A DNA stretch of 64,000 nucleotides, from assembly GCF_037198285.1 (NCBI RefSeq), contig NZ_CP147243.1:310001-374000 (forward strand). Direction: 5' to 3'. Both the position numbers and the translations under genes were made by a program. The stretch's first letter is position 1. The number at the start of each line of letters is the position of its first letter. This DNA is from Haladaptatus sp. DJG-WS-42. Its GTDB lineage: Archaea; Halobacteriota; Halobacteria; Halobacteriales; Halococcaceae. A model generated the notes under the pieces. The model did no database searches. It was not told the DNA's origin and saw only the letters and a list, made by a program, of their open reading frames with translations. Shown piece by piece: positions 1 to 7,270 of this stretch.

Positions 1-842
1 CGCTCTTCGTGGTTCTGTTCGCCGTACCAATCGTCAAGGCGGAGACGAATGCGCGAGACGTGTTGGGTGCTCCCGCCCGCGAAAGGGCTGTCTTGAATCG
101 TCACGCGGTCTTCTGTGGCCTGGTTGTCTTTGAATCCGGACTTGAATCCCATGTAGAGTGGGGAGTCTTCAGGCACGGGGTTGCCCTCGGGAATGCCGTC
201 TACGTCCTGGTGTTCGGCTGGCAGGCCTTCACCGACGAATCCGGTGCGTCGCCCGGCTTTTTCGAAGATGCCGTCGAAGCTTGCAGCCATCTCGTGGCCG
301 TTCAACGCCTCTTGGTCGCCCATCAGTGCCTCTTCTGCGGCGAGGACGACGTGGCCGTAGTCGCTTGCGAGATGAATGATGGCGTCATAGTCTTCGAGTT
401 CCGGTTCCTCGAACGATGACAGCGCTTTGGGCTGTGGCAGGTCAACCGAGTCCGGGAGCGACTCGTCAAATCGGTCGAAGTACGCGGGCGAATAGCCCAT
501 CGTGAACAGCAGGCCGTTGTGGCTGCGTTCGTAGGCGTGTTCGAGGCTCTGAAGCGTGGCCTCGACGGTTTCTCGTTCTGCTGCTGTCGGCGTGTCGCCC
601 GTGTAGTTGAACGGAAGGAGAAGGTGGTGTTTCGGCGCCATGACGTTGCCCACGTCACTGGTCATGAGCGAGTCGTTCCACGCGTGTTGGCGGGTCGGAT
701 ACGACGAGAGGTCTTCGGGACCACTTGGCACGTCGGGGTTGCCTTCGCGGTCGAGGCAGGCTGATAAGGCAGCGGCACCGCCAATCGCGACGGCGCTTTT
801 GACGAACGCTCGACGCGATATGCCACGGGTTTTGCGGGCCAT
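1..842 (-). CDS. Tat-exported DUF7405-type protein (3' end outside window)
   Basis: The reading frame starts at 842 (MARKTRGISRRAFVKSA) and runs off the left edge, so about 280 residues are visible. The N-terminus has a twin-arginine signal (SRRAFVK) followed by a hydrophobic stretch ending LSACLD, a lipobox-like site, so the protein is probably exported and lipid-anchored. The body contains QHAWND, GLLFTMGYSPAYFDRFD and MGFKSGFKDNQ, which I recall as typical of the haloarchaeal DUF7405 family. The GFKD-like segment vaguely resembles dye-decolorising peroxidases, but I see no convincing heme motif, so no enzymatic role is assigned. It lies 39 bases downstream of a polytopic membrane protein on the same strand and may share its transcript. 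Confidence 0.75.
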   Translation of the reverse strand, partial: MARKTRGISRRAFVKSAVAIGGAAALSACLDREGNPDVPSGPEDLSSYPTRQHAWNDSLMTSDVGNVMAPKHHLLLPFNYTGDTPTAAERETVEATLQSLEHAYERSHNGLLFTMGYSPAYFDRFDESLPDSVDLPQPKALSSFEEPELEDYDAIIHLASDYGHVVLAAEEALMGDQEALNGHEMAASFDGIFEKAGRRTGFVGEGLPAEHQDVDGIPEGNPVPEDSPLYMGFKSGFKDNQATEDRVTIQDSPFAGGSTQHVSRIRLRLDDWYGEQNHEE

Positions 843-881
843 TGGGAAAGAATTGGGAACGGGGAGGAAAATGTGTTCTGC

Positions 882-2264
882 TTAGCCCGTGACGACGGGG
901 CGCGAGATAATCCAGAGCGAGAGCACGGTGTAGCCGACCATCAGCGCGACGAGCGGGACGTGTGCGCGTCGGGCCAGTGCGGGTGTTTCGTAGCGACGAA
1001 TCGCAACGCCGTGGGCGGCGACGACGGCGACGACGTGCCCGACGACGATGAGCAACACCTGTGACCCCCAAAACAGGGGCAATGAAAGCCAGTCGGTGAG
1101 CGAGATGAGCGGCGCTGGTCCGGTGGTGAATCCAGCGAGTGCAAGCGCAACGAACTGTCCCGTGTTGTCGAGGACGAACGGATAGACGTGGGCGAGTTCG
1201 TACGCCACCGCAATCGGGAGAATCGTCGGAGCGAATACGAGTGCGGCCTCGTGCCACTCATTGCGGTTTCCGGCCTGCGTGACGAGCAGGACGATGAGCG
1301 CATAGCTTGTGAGGAAGCCAAGGAAGCCAAAGATGAACAGAAGGATATCGACGCTTCCACCGAGAGTAAGGCTAGAGCGAAGCTCCGTTGACAATGATTG
1401 GAACTCCGGCGTACTCGTAAAGCCATCGAAGCTAACGGTGTACACCGTGGCGATGATGAACGCCGTGAGGCTCAGGTCGCTCGCAGATTCGAGACAGCCA
1501 GCCCACGGCCGTCGAAGTTCTATTCGCGCGGTCCTGTCCGATGCGCGTGAGAAACGGATGGGTGCCACGCGCCCAAACAGGCGGTACAGTACGGCGAAGA
1601 AGTCTGCGCGCTCGAACCATGTTTCGCCGTAGTAGACGCCACCGACCACCATCACCAGCGCGTAGCCGAGGATGAACGTGGCCGTCGCTTGTGGGTCCCG
1701 TGGAATCGCGGTCAGATTCTCAAAGATACCGACGACGAGGAGGAAGCCACTGACTGCGGGCCAGTGGCCAAGCCACGCTGGATATGTCGAGAGTTGAAGG
1801 CTGCGTCCTTCGAGCCGAGAGAGGCCGCGATAGAGCGTGCGCCACGGCGAGAGAGTACGCCACGGGCTTCCCACGAGCAGCGAGACGATGGCGACGCCTT
1901 TGAGCCAGACCCACCAGCTAAAGAACGTCGCCGGATTTTCGGCTCCGGCCTGCTTGCCAAAGAGTCCCCAGAACACGGTGAGGGCGAGGAGGCTGAGAAA
2001 CCCAACTCGTACAGCCAGCGTGAGCCTGTGGGTCAGATCCGCTGAGAGCGCTGTAAGGTGTGTGGTCCGGTGCGAACTCGGTTCGTGGGCCGAGATGCTG
2101 AGCCAGAGCGCTGTGACCGCCACGGTAACGCCCGCGCCCGCAAAGAGGAGTGTGAGCGGGAGCGGCGCCTCGAAACGTGACCCACCGACTTCGTGGGCGC
2201 TCACGACGCCGCTCGTGAGGAGGACGCAAAGCGCAGAGAGCAGCGCGCTCCGAAGGCGGAACAT
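882..2264 (-). CDS. polytopic membrane protein of unknown function
   Basis: A 460-residue protein with an N-terminal signal-like segment (LLSALCVLLTSGVVSAHEVGG) and about ten further hydrophobic segments spread over its whole length. A charged, Arg-rich loop lies near residues 225-255. I do not recognise a characterised family. The mature protein would begin with AHEVGG, a pattern seen in some copper-related membrane proteins, but no metal-binding motif supports that here. It is followed by the exported DUF7405-type gene on the same strand, suggesting a two-gene unit acting at the cell surface. Confidence 0.75.
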   Translation of the reverse strand: MFRLRSALLSALCVLLTSGVVSAHEVGGSRFEAPLPLTLLFAGAGVTVAVTALWLSISAHEPSSHRTTHLTALSADLTHRLTLAVRVGFLSLLALTVFWGLFGKQAGAENPATFFSWWVWLKGVAIVSLLVGSPWRTLSPWRTLYRGLSRLEGRSLQLSTYPAWLGHWPAVSGFLLVVGIFENLTAIPRDPQATATFILGYALVMVVGGVYYGETWFERADFFAVLYRLFGRVAPIRFSRASDRTARIELRRPWAGCLESASDLSLTAFIIATVYTVSFDGFTSTPEFQSLSTELRSSLTLGGSVDILLFIFGFLGFLTSYALIVLLVTQAGNRNEWHEAALVFAPTILPIAVAYELAHVYPFVLDNTGQFVALALAGFTTGPAPLISLTDWLSLPLFWGSQVLLIVVGHVVAVVAAHGVAIRRYETPALARRAHVPLVALMVGYTVLSLWIISRPVVTG

Positions 2265-2308
2265 ATGCTCTGTTCACCGGTTCGTGGGCAAGAAGGTAGC
2301 GAATCTGC

Positions 2309-2956
2309 TCATCTCCGGCTCACATCGCGCACGCGAGCGCGGGCAGCGGCGACGGTATCTGCGAAATCCGCGAGCGTGCGAGTGCCAAAGATGGCGACCA
2401 GTGTCGCGCCGACGAGGTCGAACAAGAGGTCGACGATGGTGTCTTCGAGGCTGTACTGGATGAGCAGCGGGCCAAAGCCGTAGATGTCTGCGAGGCTGTG
2501 TACCGTGAATTCGAGCACTTCCCAGAAGACGCCAAAACCGAGCGTGAATACGAGAATATAGACGAATAAGAACGGTTGTGGGAAGGAAACGACGTCGTGG
2601 TGTTTGTCGAAGACGCGGGCTGTAGTGTAGCCAACCCCCGCAACAATCGTCGCAGAGAGTGTGTGGGTGACGTGATCCCACCACCAGACGGTCGAATAGA
2701 GCCCAACCATCCCGATCGCGTGGAGGAGGACGGCAAGCGTAATCCAGAGGGTGAGCGCTGGATTCAGCGGGATTCGGTAGTCACGCTCGAGGAGGGCCGG
2801 AAGGAACGTAATCGCAAGCGCGATGAGCGCGTTGACGATGATGCTGACGTTCCGGTTGATCATGCCAACGACGAACACCCCAACAATGGCGAGTTGCATG
2901 AGGTGGCCAACCTGCCGTTGCTGGCGCGGAGAGACGTGCAACTGTGCAATCGTCAT
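2309..2956 (-). CDS. DUF2238/YjdF-like membrane protein
   Basis: A 215-residue integral membrane protein with about six hydrophobic segments. The central motif WWWDHVTHTLSA followed by GFGVFWEVLEF matches the pattern (WD..TH.. and a buried WE) of the DUF2238/YjdF family, whose function is unknown. The ATG at 2956 is preferred over the GTG at 2959. A TATA-like run (TAATTTTA, bases 2982-2989) lies 25-30 bases upstream, indicating a leaderless or nearly leaderless message. The promoter is shared with, and divergent from, the hydrolase-like gene at 3060, and an inverted repeat flanks this TATA element. Confidence 0.75.
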   Translation of the reverse strand: MTIAQLHVSPRQQRQVGHLMQLAIVGVFVVGMINRNVSIIVNALIALAITFLPALLERDYRIPLNPALTLWITLAVLLHAIGMVGLYSTVWWWDHVTHTLSATIVAGVGYTTARVFDKHHDVVSFPQPFLFVYILVFTLGFGVFWEVLEFTVHSLADIYGFGPLLIQYSLEDTIVDLLFDLVGATLVAIFGTRTLADFADTVAAARARVRDVSRR

Positions 2957-2961
2957 CACCG

Positions 2962-3002
2962 TATCCTACGTGGGGACGGGGTAAAATTACCCACATAGGA
3001 TA
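2962..3002. promoter_or_regulatory. divergent promoter with 13-bp inverted repeat
   Basis: TATCCTACGTGGG (2962-2974) and CCCACATAGGATA (2990-3002) are inverted copies with one mismatch, separated by 15 bases. The spacer holds the AT-rich element that is the likely TATA box of the minus-strand gene at 2956. For the plus-strand gene at 3060, CCTATATAC (3026-3034) is the likely TATA box. Further CCTA/TAGG repeats occur at 3011-3015 and 3026-3030. The arrangement fits an operator for a dimeric regulator, but which one is unknown. Confidence 0.5.
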
Positions 3003-3059
3003 GTTCACTGATAGGTTCCCGCATACCTATATACGCTGGATAGCCTACAAGAAGTGCAA

Positions 3060-3674
3060 ATGATGGCAACGACCCACGCGCTTGTGGGCGCGATGGTGGC
3101 CGCTGTCACGCTGTTTCTCGCACCTGAGTACACACCAGTTGCAGTCACGGCGGGCATCGCTGGCGGTGTTTTCCCGGACTTGGACTTGTACTGGGGACAC
3201 AGACAGACCCTGCATTACCCGGTGTACTTCTCGATTGCGGCAGTCGGTGCCACACTCGGTGCCGTGTACGTGCCCTCGATACTGACGGTTGCGCTCGCGT
3301 TCTTCCTGCTCGCCGCCGCAATCCACTCGGTGATGGATATTTTCGGCGGCGGGCTCGAACTCAAACCGTGGCAAGGCGGTTCAGACCGCGCGGTGTACAA
3401 CCACTTTCACGGCGTGTGGCTGGTTCCACGCCGGTGGGTTCGCTACGACGGTGCGCCAGAAGACCTGCTTCTCGCGGGTGTGATGGGCCTCCCAGCACTC
3501 TGGCTCTACGACGGCGTCATAGACCACGTCATCCTCGGCGCGCTCGTCGTCTCGATTGGGTACGCGCTCGTGAGAAAACAAATGGTGTATCTGGCAGAGC
3601 GCCTCATTCCACAGGTCCCAGACCAGTACTTAGACCGCATCCCAGAGCGGTTTATCCGGGACTTTTCGCGATAG
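3060..3674 (+). CDS. YdjM/DUF457-type membrane-bound metal-dependent hydrolase
   Basis: A 204-residue membrane protein starting MMATTHALVG. The TTHALVG motif, FPDLDLYWGHRQTLHYPV and AIHSVMDIFGGG match the YdjM/DUF457 family (annotated as membrane-bound metal-dependent hydrolases, related to the phospholipase C fold), with His and Asp as candidate metal ligands. At least four hydrophobic segments are visible. The ATG at 3060 sits about 25-30 bases after a TATA box (3026-3034); an in-frame GTG at 3054 is less likely. It ends next to the convergent DsrE lipoprotein gene. The biochemical reaction of this family is poorly defined. Confidence 0.8.
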   Translation: MMATTHALVGAMVAAVTLFLAPEYTPVAVTAGIAGGVFPDLDLYWGHRQTLHYPVYFSIAAVGATLGAVYVPSILTVALAFFLLAAAIHSVMDIFGGGLELKPWQGGSDRAVYNHFHGVWLVPRRWVRYDGAPEDLLLAGVMGLPALWLYDGVIDHVILGALVVSIGYALVRKQMVYLAERLIPQVPDQYLDRIPERFIRDFSR

Positions 3675-4199
3675 TTAGGCGACCTTAATGTAGGCGTAGC
3701 CCATCGCCTGCAGTCGCGTAAACTCGCCAACCCCGGAAGGCACGATTTTGACACCCTCTAAGAGGTCTTGTTCCGCGATGCCGATGGCGTCCATTGAGTT
3801 CTGACAGGCACAAAATGTGACTTGCTGCTCGTTTTGAAGCTGTTTGATTCGGTCTGGGTAGTCAGAACCTTCCGTCGTGAGAGCGTTTACAGCCTTGCTG
3901 TTCGCAACGAGGACGATGTCGTCTACGTCCACGGTTTCGTCTCCCTGGAGGTTTGCGACGTTGTTGAGGGCTTTTCGTTCGTTCTCTGCGCCATCGCTCT
4001 GGAGGTGGAAGACAGTACTCATGTCAAGGGGTTCTTCGGTCGTCGTGGTTTCTGTTGGTTCGTCTGTCTGCTGGTCAGTCGTCGCGGTCGCGTCGGTCGT
4101 CTGGCTGTCTGTGGGTTCGTCGGTACTCGACGCTCCGCCACTGGTACAGCCCGCGAGAAACAGCACGCCTGCAGCGGTTACAAAATGTCTGCGTTCCAT
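3675..4199 (-). CDS. DsrE-family lipoprotein
   Basis: A 174-residue protein with an N-terminal lipoprotein signal (MERRHFVTAAGVLFLAGC, lipobox LAGC), then a Thr/Glu-rich linker to about residue 55, then a DsrE-like domain. The domain starts STVFHLQSD, contains VDDIVLVANSKAVN and TFCACQNSMDAIGI, and ends GEFTRLQAMGYAYIKVA. DsrE proteins take part in sulfur transfer in sulfur oxidisers, but many are uncharacterised. CACQ supplies two candidate cysteines. A cytosolic homologue with the same C-terminal pattern lies at 4581-4922, and a PadR regulator lies between. Surface localisation of a DsrE domain is unusual. Confidence 0.8.
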   Translation of the reverse strand: MERRHFVTAAGVLFLAGCTSGGASSTDEPTDSQTTDATATTDQQTDEPTETTTTEEPLDMSTVFHLQSDGAENERKALNNVANLQGDETVDVDDIVLVANSKAVNALTTEGSDYPDRIKQLQNEQQVTFCACQNSMDAIGIAEQDLLEGVKIVPSGVGEFTRLQAMGYAYIKVA

Positions 4200-4211
4200 T
4201 CGAGGGGGTGC

Positions 4212-4499
4212 TTACTCAGAGGGGGTTACGTACTGCGCTTTCCACTGCTCGCGCTCTTCGAACGCACGCCGTCCCTTCTCGCTCAGGTCGTAGTAGTTTG
4301 TCCGGCGGTCGAGTTCACCTTTCTCGACGAAGCCCTTGTCAACGAGGGTGTCGAGGTTCGGGTAGAGTCGCCCGTGGTGAATCTCCTTTTCGTAGTAGGC
4401 TTCGACCTCTTCTTTGATGGCGAGGCCGTGTGGTTTGTCGTGACCGCTGATGACGTACAGGAGGTCCCGCTGGAATCCCGTCAAGTCGTTCATTGGCAT
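4212..4499 (-). CDS. PadR-family transcriptional regulator
   Basis: A 95-residue winged-helix protein. MNDLTGFQRDLLYVISG, HGLAIKEEVEAYYEKEI, HHGRLYPNLDTLVDKGFVEKG and NYYDLSEKGRRAFEER are the helix, recognition-helix and wing patterns of PadR regulators. The start is the ATG at 4499 or the one at 4493. AT-rich ATAATAATG around 4524-4532 may be its TATA box. It sits 12 bases upstream of the DsrE lipoprotein gene on the same strand and probably controls it, and perhaps itself. The ligand is unknown. Confidence 0.85.
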   Translation of the reverse strand: MPMNDLTGFQRDLLYVISGHDKPHGLAIKEEVEAYYEKEIHHGRLYPNLDTLVDKGFVEKGELDRRTNYYDLSEKGRRAFEEREQWKAQYVTPSE

Positions 4500-4580
4500 A
4501 GGAACATGTCTCCCAGCTATCCACATTATTATGTGCCGTCTAAGGGATTCTTTCTCGATGTCTAAGGTGTCCCAGCAATT

Positions 4581-4922
4581 TCACGGCGTCTTTATATAGG
4601 CGTAGCCAGCCGCTTGCAACCGGGTTAGCTCACCACCGCCAGAGGGGACCATCTCTGCGGCGGGGTGGAGGTCTGCTGCGCCGAGCGAACGGCTCTTGAG
4701 CGAGTTCGAGCAGACGCGAAACGAGACGCCGCGTTCGTGGAGTGTGGCAATTCGGTCTGCGTGTGGCTCACCGTGTCTGAGGAGAAAGACGCCGTCGCCG
4801 TTCGTGACGCACACGACTGACCTATCCGGGACGGTGGTGTCTGCGAGTAAGTTTTCGATGTTGGAGAGGACGGTCCCATACGCGGCTTCGCCACCGACGG
4901 AGAAATGAAAGACAGTGTTCAT
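4581..4922 (-). CDS. cytosolic DsrE-family protein
   Basis: A 113-residue DsrE-like domain protein starting MNTVFHFSVGGEAAYG at 4922, without a signal peptide. It contains VPDRSVVCVTNGDGVFLL, VSFRVCSNSLKSR and GGELTRLQAAGYAYIKTP. The last segment matches the end of the DsrE lipoprotein at 3675-4199, so the two are paralogues. One Cys (RVCSN) aligns with the second Cys of CACQN in the paralogue. It is followed upstream by the XapX gene on the same strand with 34 bases between. Sulfur transfer is the family role, not shown here. Confidence 0.8.
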   Translation of the reverse strand: MNTVFHFSVGGEAAYGTVLSNIENLLADTTVPDRSVVCVTNGDGVFLLRHGEPHADRIATLHERGVSFRVCSNSLKSRSLGAADLHPAAEMVPSGGGELTRLQAAGYAYIKTP

Positions 4923-4956
4923 ACCCACTCTCACGTCGGCTGAGGGCTTTGCTGTT

Positions 4957-5151
4957 TCAGAGGCCGAGCGCAGAAAGGAGGTTGTATCCAACGTCGAGCT
5001 GTTCGATGAGCTTGAAACCAACGTAGATGCCGACGATGCCCGCGATTCCGGCGAGGTTCGGTGGCGCGGGAATTGGAATCTGTAAAAAGCTAAACAGCGC
5101 ACCGGTCGCAAAACCGGTTGCGAGTGCAAGCATGACGATTACGGTATCCAT
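4957..5151 (-). CDS. XapX domain small membrane protein
   Basis: A 64-residue protein with two hydrophobic segments. The segment GFATGALFSFLQIPIPAPP followed by NLAGIAGIVGIYVGF is the signature of the XapX domain (a Gly-containing helix, then PxPAPP and a second Gly-rich helix). The domain is small and of unknown function, often found near DsrE or sulfur-related genes. It is on the same strand and just upstream of the DsrE gene at 4581-4922, so the two are probably co-transcribed. Confidence 0.85.
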   Translation of the reverse strand: MDTVIVMLALATGFATGALFSFLQIPIPAPPNLAGIAGIVGIYVGFKLIEQLDVGYNLLSALGL

Positions 5152-5192
5152 ACCCTTCTTCTGTGGTCCATCACCTTCAGATGGCTGATTTC

Positions 5193-5942
5193 CTACAGCA
5201 CCCCAGTTTGCCCCATCTGGATAGAGACGTACAACAGCGAGAACAGCGTGGCGTTGTAGAGGCCGTGAATCAGCGAAGGGACCACAATGTTCCCAGTTCG
5301 CTCGTACGCTGCACCGAAGACGAGCGCCGGGAAGAACAGAATCGTGATGCTCACGAGTCGGCCGCTAATGCCGCCAGTGAGCGCGACGAAATGTATGGCG
5401 GCGAACACCGCACTCGCGAGTATGACGCCCGGAACGGGACCGAGCACGCGGCGAATGGTTCCTTGGACGATTCCTCGGAAGAGCAGCTCTTCACCGGGCC
5501 CGATGAGAATGAACGAAGCTGGAATCAACACCAACAGGACTTCCGGATTCTGAATCCCGAGCTCTGCGGCCTGATTCGAGGAGGTTTGGACGCCGGTGAA
5601 AAAGACGAACAACCCGGCGAGGATGATGGCGACGATTGCGGTGACGTAGCCACCGACGACCCATCCAAGGTCTCTGAGCGTTGGGATTCGTGCGCCGATG
5701 AACGACGATGGCAGGTCACGCAGTTTGAGATAGCCAAGCGCAACGCCGCCAAAGGCGATTCCTTGCGTCATCACGAGCGAGATGACGATGAGATGGGTTG
5801 CCGCAAGTTCGAACCCCGCGAAAGAAAGGAGGAGAATTGTTCCAAGCGAGAGGGCAACACCAACCACAAGCCCGGCAGCCGCAACGACGAGGGCGAGTGC
5901 CACCGTCGAAAACGGGCGAGCCTGCTGTGTCGGAGCGGTCAT
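5193..5942 (-). CDS. CPBP-family intramembrane metalloprotease
   Basis: A 249-residue multi-pass protein starting MTAPTQQARPF at 5942. The CPBP/Abi signatures are intact: EE at residues 151-152 with R156 (GPGEELLFRGIVQG), F180 and H184 (FAAIHF), and H227 (HGLYNA). These are the proposed glutamate base and zinc-binding histidines of Rce1-like intramembrane proteases. The substrate in haloarchaea is unknown. The longer upstream extension to 6137 is rejected because it lacks hydrophobic or family-like sequence. Confidence 0.85.
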   Translation of the reverse strand: MTAPTQQARPFSTVALALVVAAAGLVVGVALSLGTILLLSFAGFELAATHLIVISLVMTQGIAFGGVALGYLKLRDLPSSFIGARIPTLRDLGWVVGGYVTAIVAIILAGLFVFFTGVQTSSNQAAELGIQNPEVLLVLIPASFILIGPGEELLFRGIVQGTIRRVLGPVPGVILASAVFAAIHFVALTGGISGRLVSITILFFPALVFGAAYERTGNIVVPSLIHGLYNATLFSLLYVSIQMGQTGVL

Positions 5943-6303
5943 ACTAGAGCAAGGCGACAGACTCACAAAACGGTTCGGTCGAGAAGACACGGAAAAAGCG
6001 GTTTGGGGGGTGATTCCGTATCCCGGCAATCCACCGCGAGGGGTATGGGGGAAAACGCGATGAATCGTTTCGCATTCCAACAATATCTTCGCATCCTGAC
6101 TGACCACTGCAGTGGTAATAACCATATCGTCAGACACAGAGCGGATTTACTAGCAGAAAGCGCCGTCTACGATTGCAATACTATCTACATTGAACTGATT
6201 GTATCCATCCATATAGACTCGCGAATCTGCAGGATACCTTAAGTGGTGGATGGTAACAATTAACACAATAGACTGTGAAGATTTGCGTAGAGGGGATGGA
6301 GAA
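5943..6303. other. intergenic region with 14-bp palindrome
   Basis: No gene was found in these 361 bases. The region is AT-richer than its surroundings. It contains the perfect palindrome ACCACTGCAGTGGT (6103-6116), and the 14 bases ACTGCAGTGGTAAT (6106-6119) recur ahead of the SdpI-like gene at 38441-38454. No role could be assigned. Confidence 0.5.
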
Positions 6304-6438
6304 ATGAAGTGTGACAACTGTGAAACCGTCGGCGATTGGCTCGGAACGAACACGTCGTGGGAACCGGTCGGGCGCGAACCGGCCGCCCACCCACTCTACG
6401 AATGCATCGTGTGTGGAAATCGACAGTGGGCAAAGTGA
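6304..6438 (+). CDS. 44-residue zinc-ribbon-like protein
   Basis: A short frame starting MKCDNCETVGDWLGT at 6304 and ending CIVCGNRQWAK. The two CxxC pairs (CDNC and CIVC), about 30 residues apart, form a plausible zinc ribbon. GGAG (6297-6300) precedes the chosen ATG closely. An in-frame ATG at 6250 would add 18 residues without clear coding character. Small zinc proteins of this kind are frequent in haloarchaea; no function is known. Confidence 0.6.
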   Translation: MKCDNCETVGDWLGTNTSWEPVGREPAAHPLYECIVCGNRQWAK

Positions 6439-6462
6439 CAGACGGGGTTTCCTAACCCGCGC

Positions 6463-6496
6463 AGCTAGCTTTTTAATTATTGACCGTGATAATTAA
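6463..6496 (+). promoter_or_regulatory. promoter with 8-bp inverted repeat operator
   Basis: CTTTTTAATTATT (6469-6481) lies 20-30 bases before the ATG at 6500 and is a good archaeal TATA region. Overlapping it, TTAATTAT (6473-6480) and ATAATTAA (6489-6496) are perfect inverted repeats separated by eight bases. Binding there would cover the TATA box and start site, so repression is the expected effect. Confidence 0.5.
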
Positions 6497-6499
6497 GGT

Positions 6500-6667
6500 A
6501 TGGCAGTATCAGTAGTCGTCACCCTCACCATCGTCTCGCTCATTGTCCTCACGCTCGCGTTTCTCGCCGGACGGTACCTCATTAGCCGCATCATGGCTCC
6601 GGACATCGAGATAGAGATTATCGAAGAGCCTGTCGTAGAGGAACAGCCCGGGCGCGGTGCAGTGTGA
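6500..6667 (+). CDS. 55-residue single-pass membrane protein
   Basis: The frame begins MAVSVVVTLTIVSLIVLTLA and has one transmembrane helix (about residues 3-27) followed by a short acidic tail (DIEIEIIEEPVVEEQPGRG). It has its own TATA box and an inverted repeat directly upstream, so it is likely a real, regulated gene. No family is recognised. The tail faces the convergent tRNA-Thr gene 35 bases downstream. Confidence 0.6.
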   Translation: MAVSVVVTLTIVSLIVLTLAFLAGRYLISRIMAPDIEIEIIEEPVVEEQPGRGAV

Positions 6668-6702
6668 GCGTCCGCGTTATACAAGAGGTGGTACCGGAAC
6701 CA

Positions 6703-6776
6703 AGCCAGGATCGGGATTCGAACCCGAGGAGTCTCGATTACAAGTCGAGTGCATGAACCGCCCATGCTCTCCTGGC
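6703..6776 (-). tRNA. tRNA-Thr (UGU)
   Basis: A complete cloverleaf reads on the minus strand. The acceptor stem is GCCAGGA/TCCTGGC, the D stem GCAT/ATGC, the anticodon stem CTCGA/TCGAG with loop CTTGTAA (anticodon UGU), and the T arm TCGGG-TTCGAAT-CCCGA. The discriminator base is U, as expected for archaeal tRNA-Thr. CCA is not encoded. Confidence 0.95.
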
Positions 6777-6787
6777 GCACTCTGTGC

Positions 6788-7270
6788 TTATTCCTTCTCC
6801 TTTGAGTGATTATCGCTTTCGATGTGCTTCTCGAGTTCGACGCGATGGGAGTGGTAGCCGTGGCGCTCGTAGAACCGGATTGCGTCGGTGTTTGCGGCCA
6901 TCACGTCGAGTGCGACCGTCTCTGCGCCTGCGTCGCGTAACTGCTCTTCTGCTGCGGCGAGGAGTTCCGAGCCAATGCCCTGTCCGCGGAAGCTTGGTTC
7001 GACGTAAATATTCATCACGATGCCCCGGGTCACGTCCTGCTGGTACATCCCGTCTTCAACGTCGAACATGACGAAGCCGATGATTGAGTCGTTTTCACGT
7101 GCGACGATGAGTTTGTCCGCGACGATAAAGCGCATGAGTGCTGCGCGGATGGTGTCCCGGTTTGCCGCAGCAAAGAGGTGGGACCCGTATGCGAGCTGAC
7201 CGGTAGCGAGTTCGACCCAGAGGTCAGCAAGCGTCTCGACCGCTTCCATTTCCGGAACCCCGAGTTCCAT
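6788..7270 (-). CDS. GNAT-family N-acetyltransferase
   Basis: A 160-residue GNAT enzyme. NIYVEPSFRGQGIGSELLAAAEEQL is the acetyl-CoA-binding motif A (R/QxxGxG/A), preceded by the beta strand IIGFVMFDVEDG and followed by VALDVMAANTDAIRFYERHGY (motif B). The acceptor substrate cannot be predicted. Its ATG overlaps the TGA of phosphoglycerate kinase (ATGA), so translation is probably coupled to that glycolytic gene. Confidence 0.85.
   Translation of the reverse strand: MELGVPEMEAVETLADLWVELATGQLAYGSHLFAAANRDTIRAALMRFIVADKLIVARENDSIIGFVMFDVEDGMYQQDVTRGIVMNIYVEPSFRGQGIGSELLAAAEEQLRDAGAETVALDVMAANTDAIRFYERHGYHSHRVELEKHIESDNHSKEKE

Noticed and set aside
1-842. DyP-type peroxidase assignment for the first gene
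   Set aside because: Only a weak GFKD-like similarity is seen, with no clear heme-binding or GxxDG motif, and the C-terminus is outside the window.
5163-6242. 359-codon plus-strand frame opposite the CPBP protease
   Set aside because: Highly charged, no hydrophobic core, and antisense to a protein with intact CPBP motifs.
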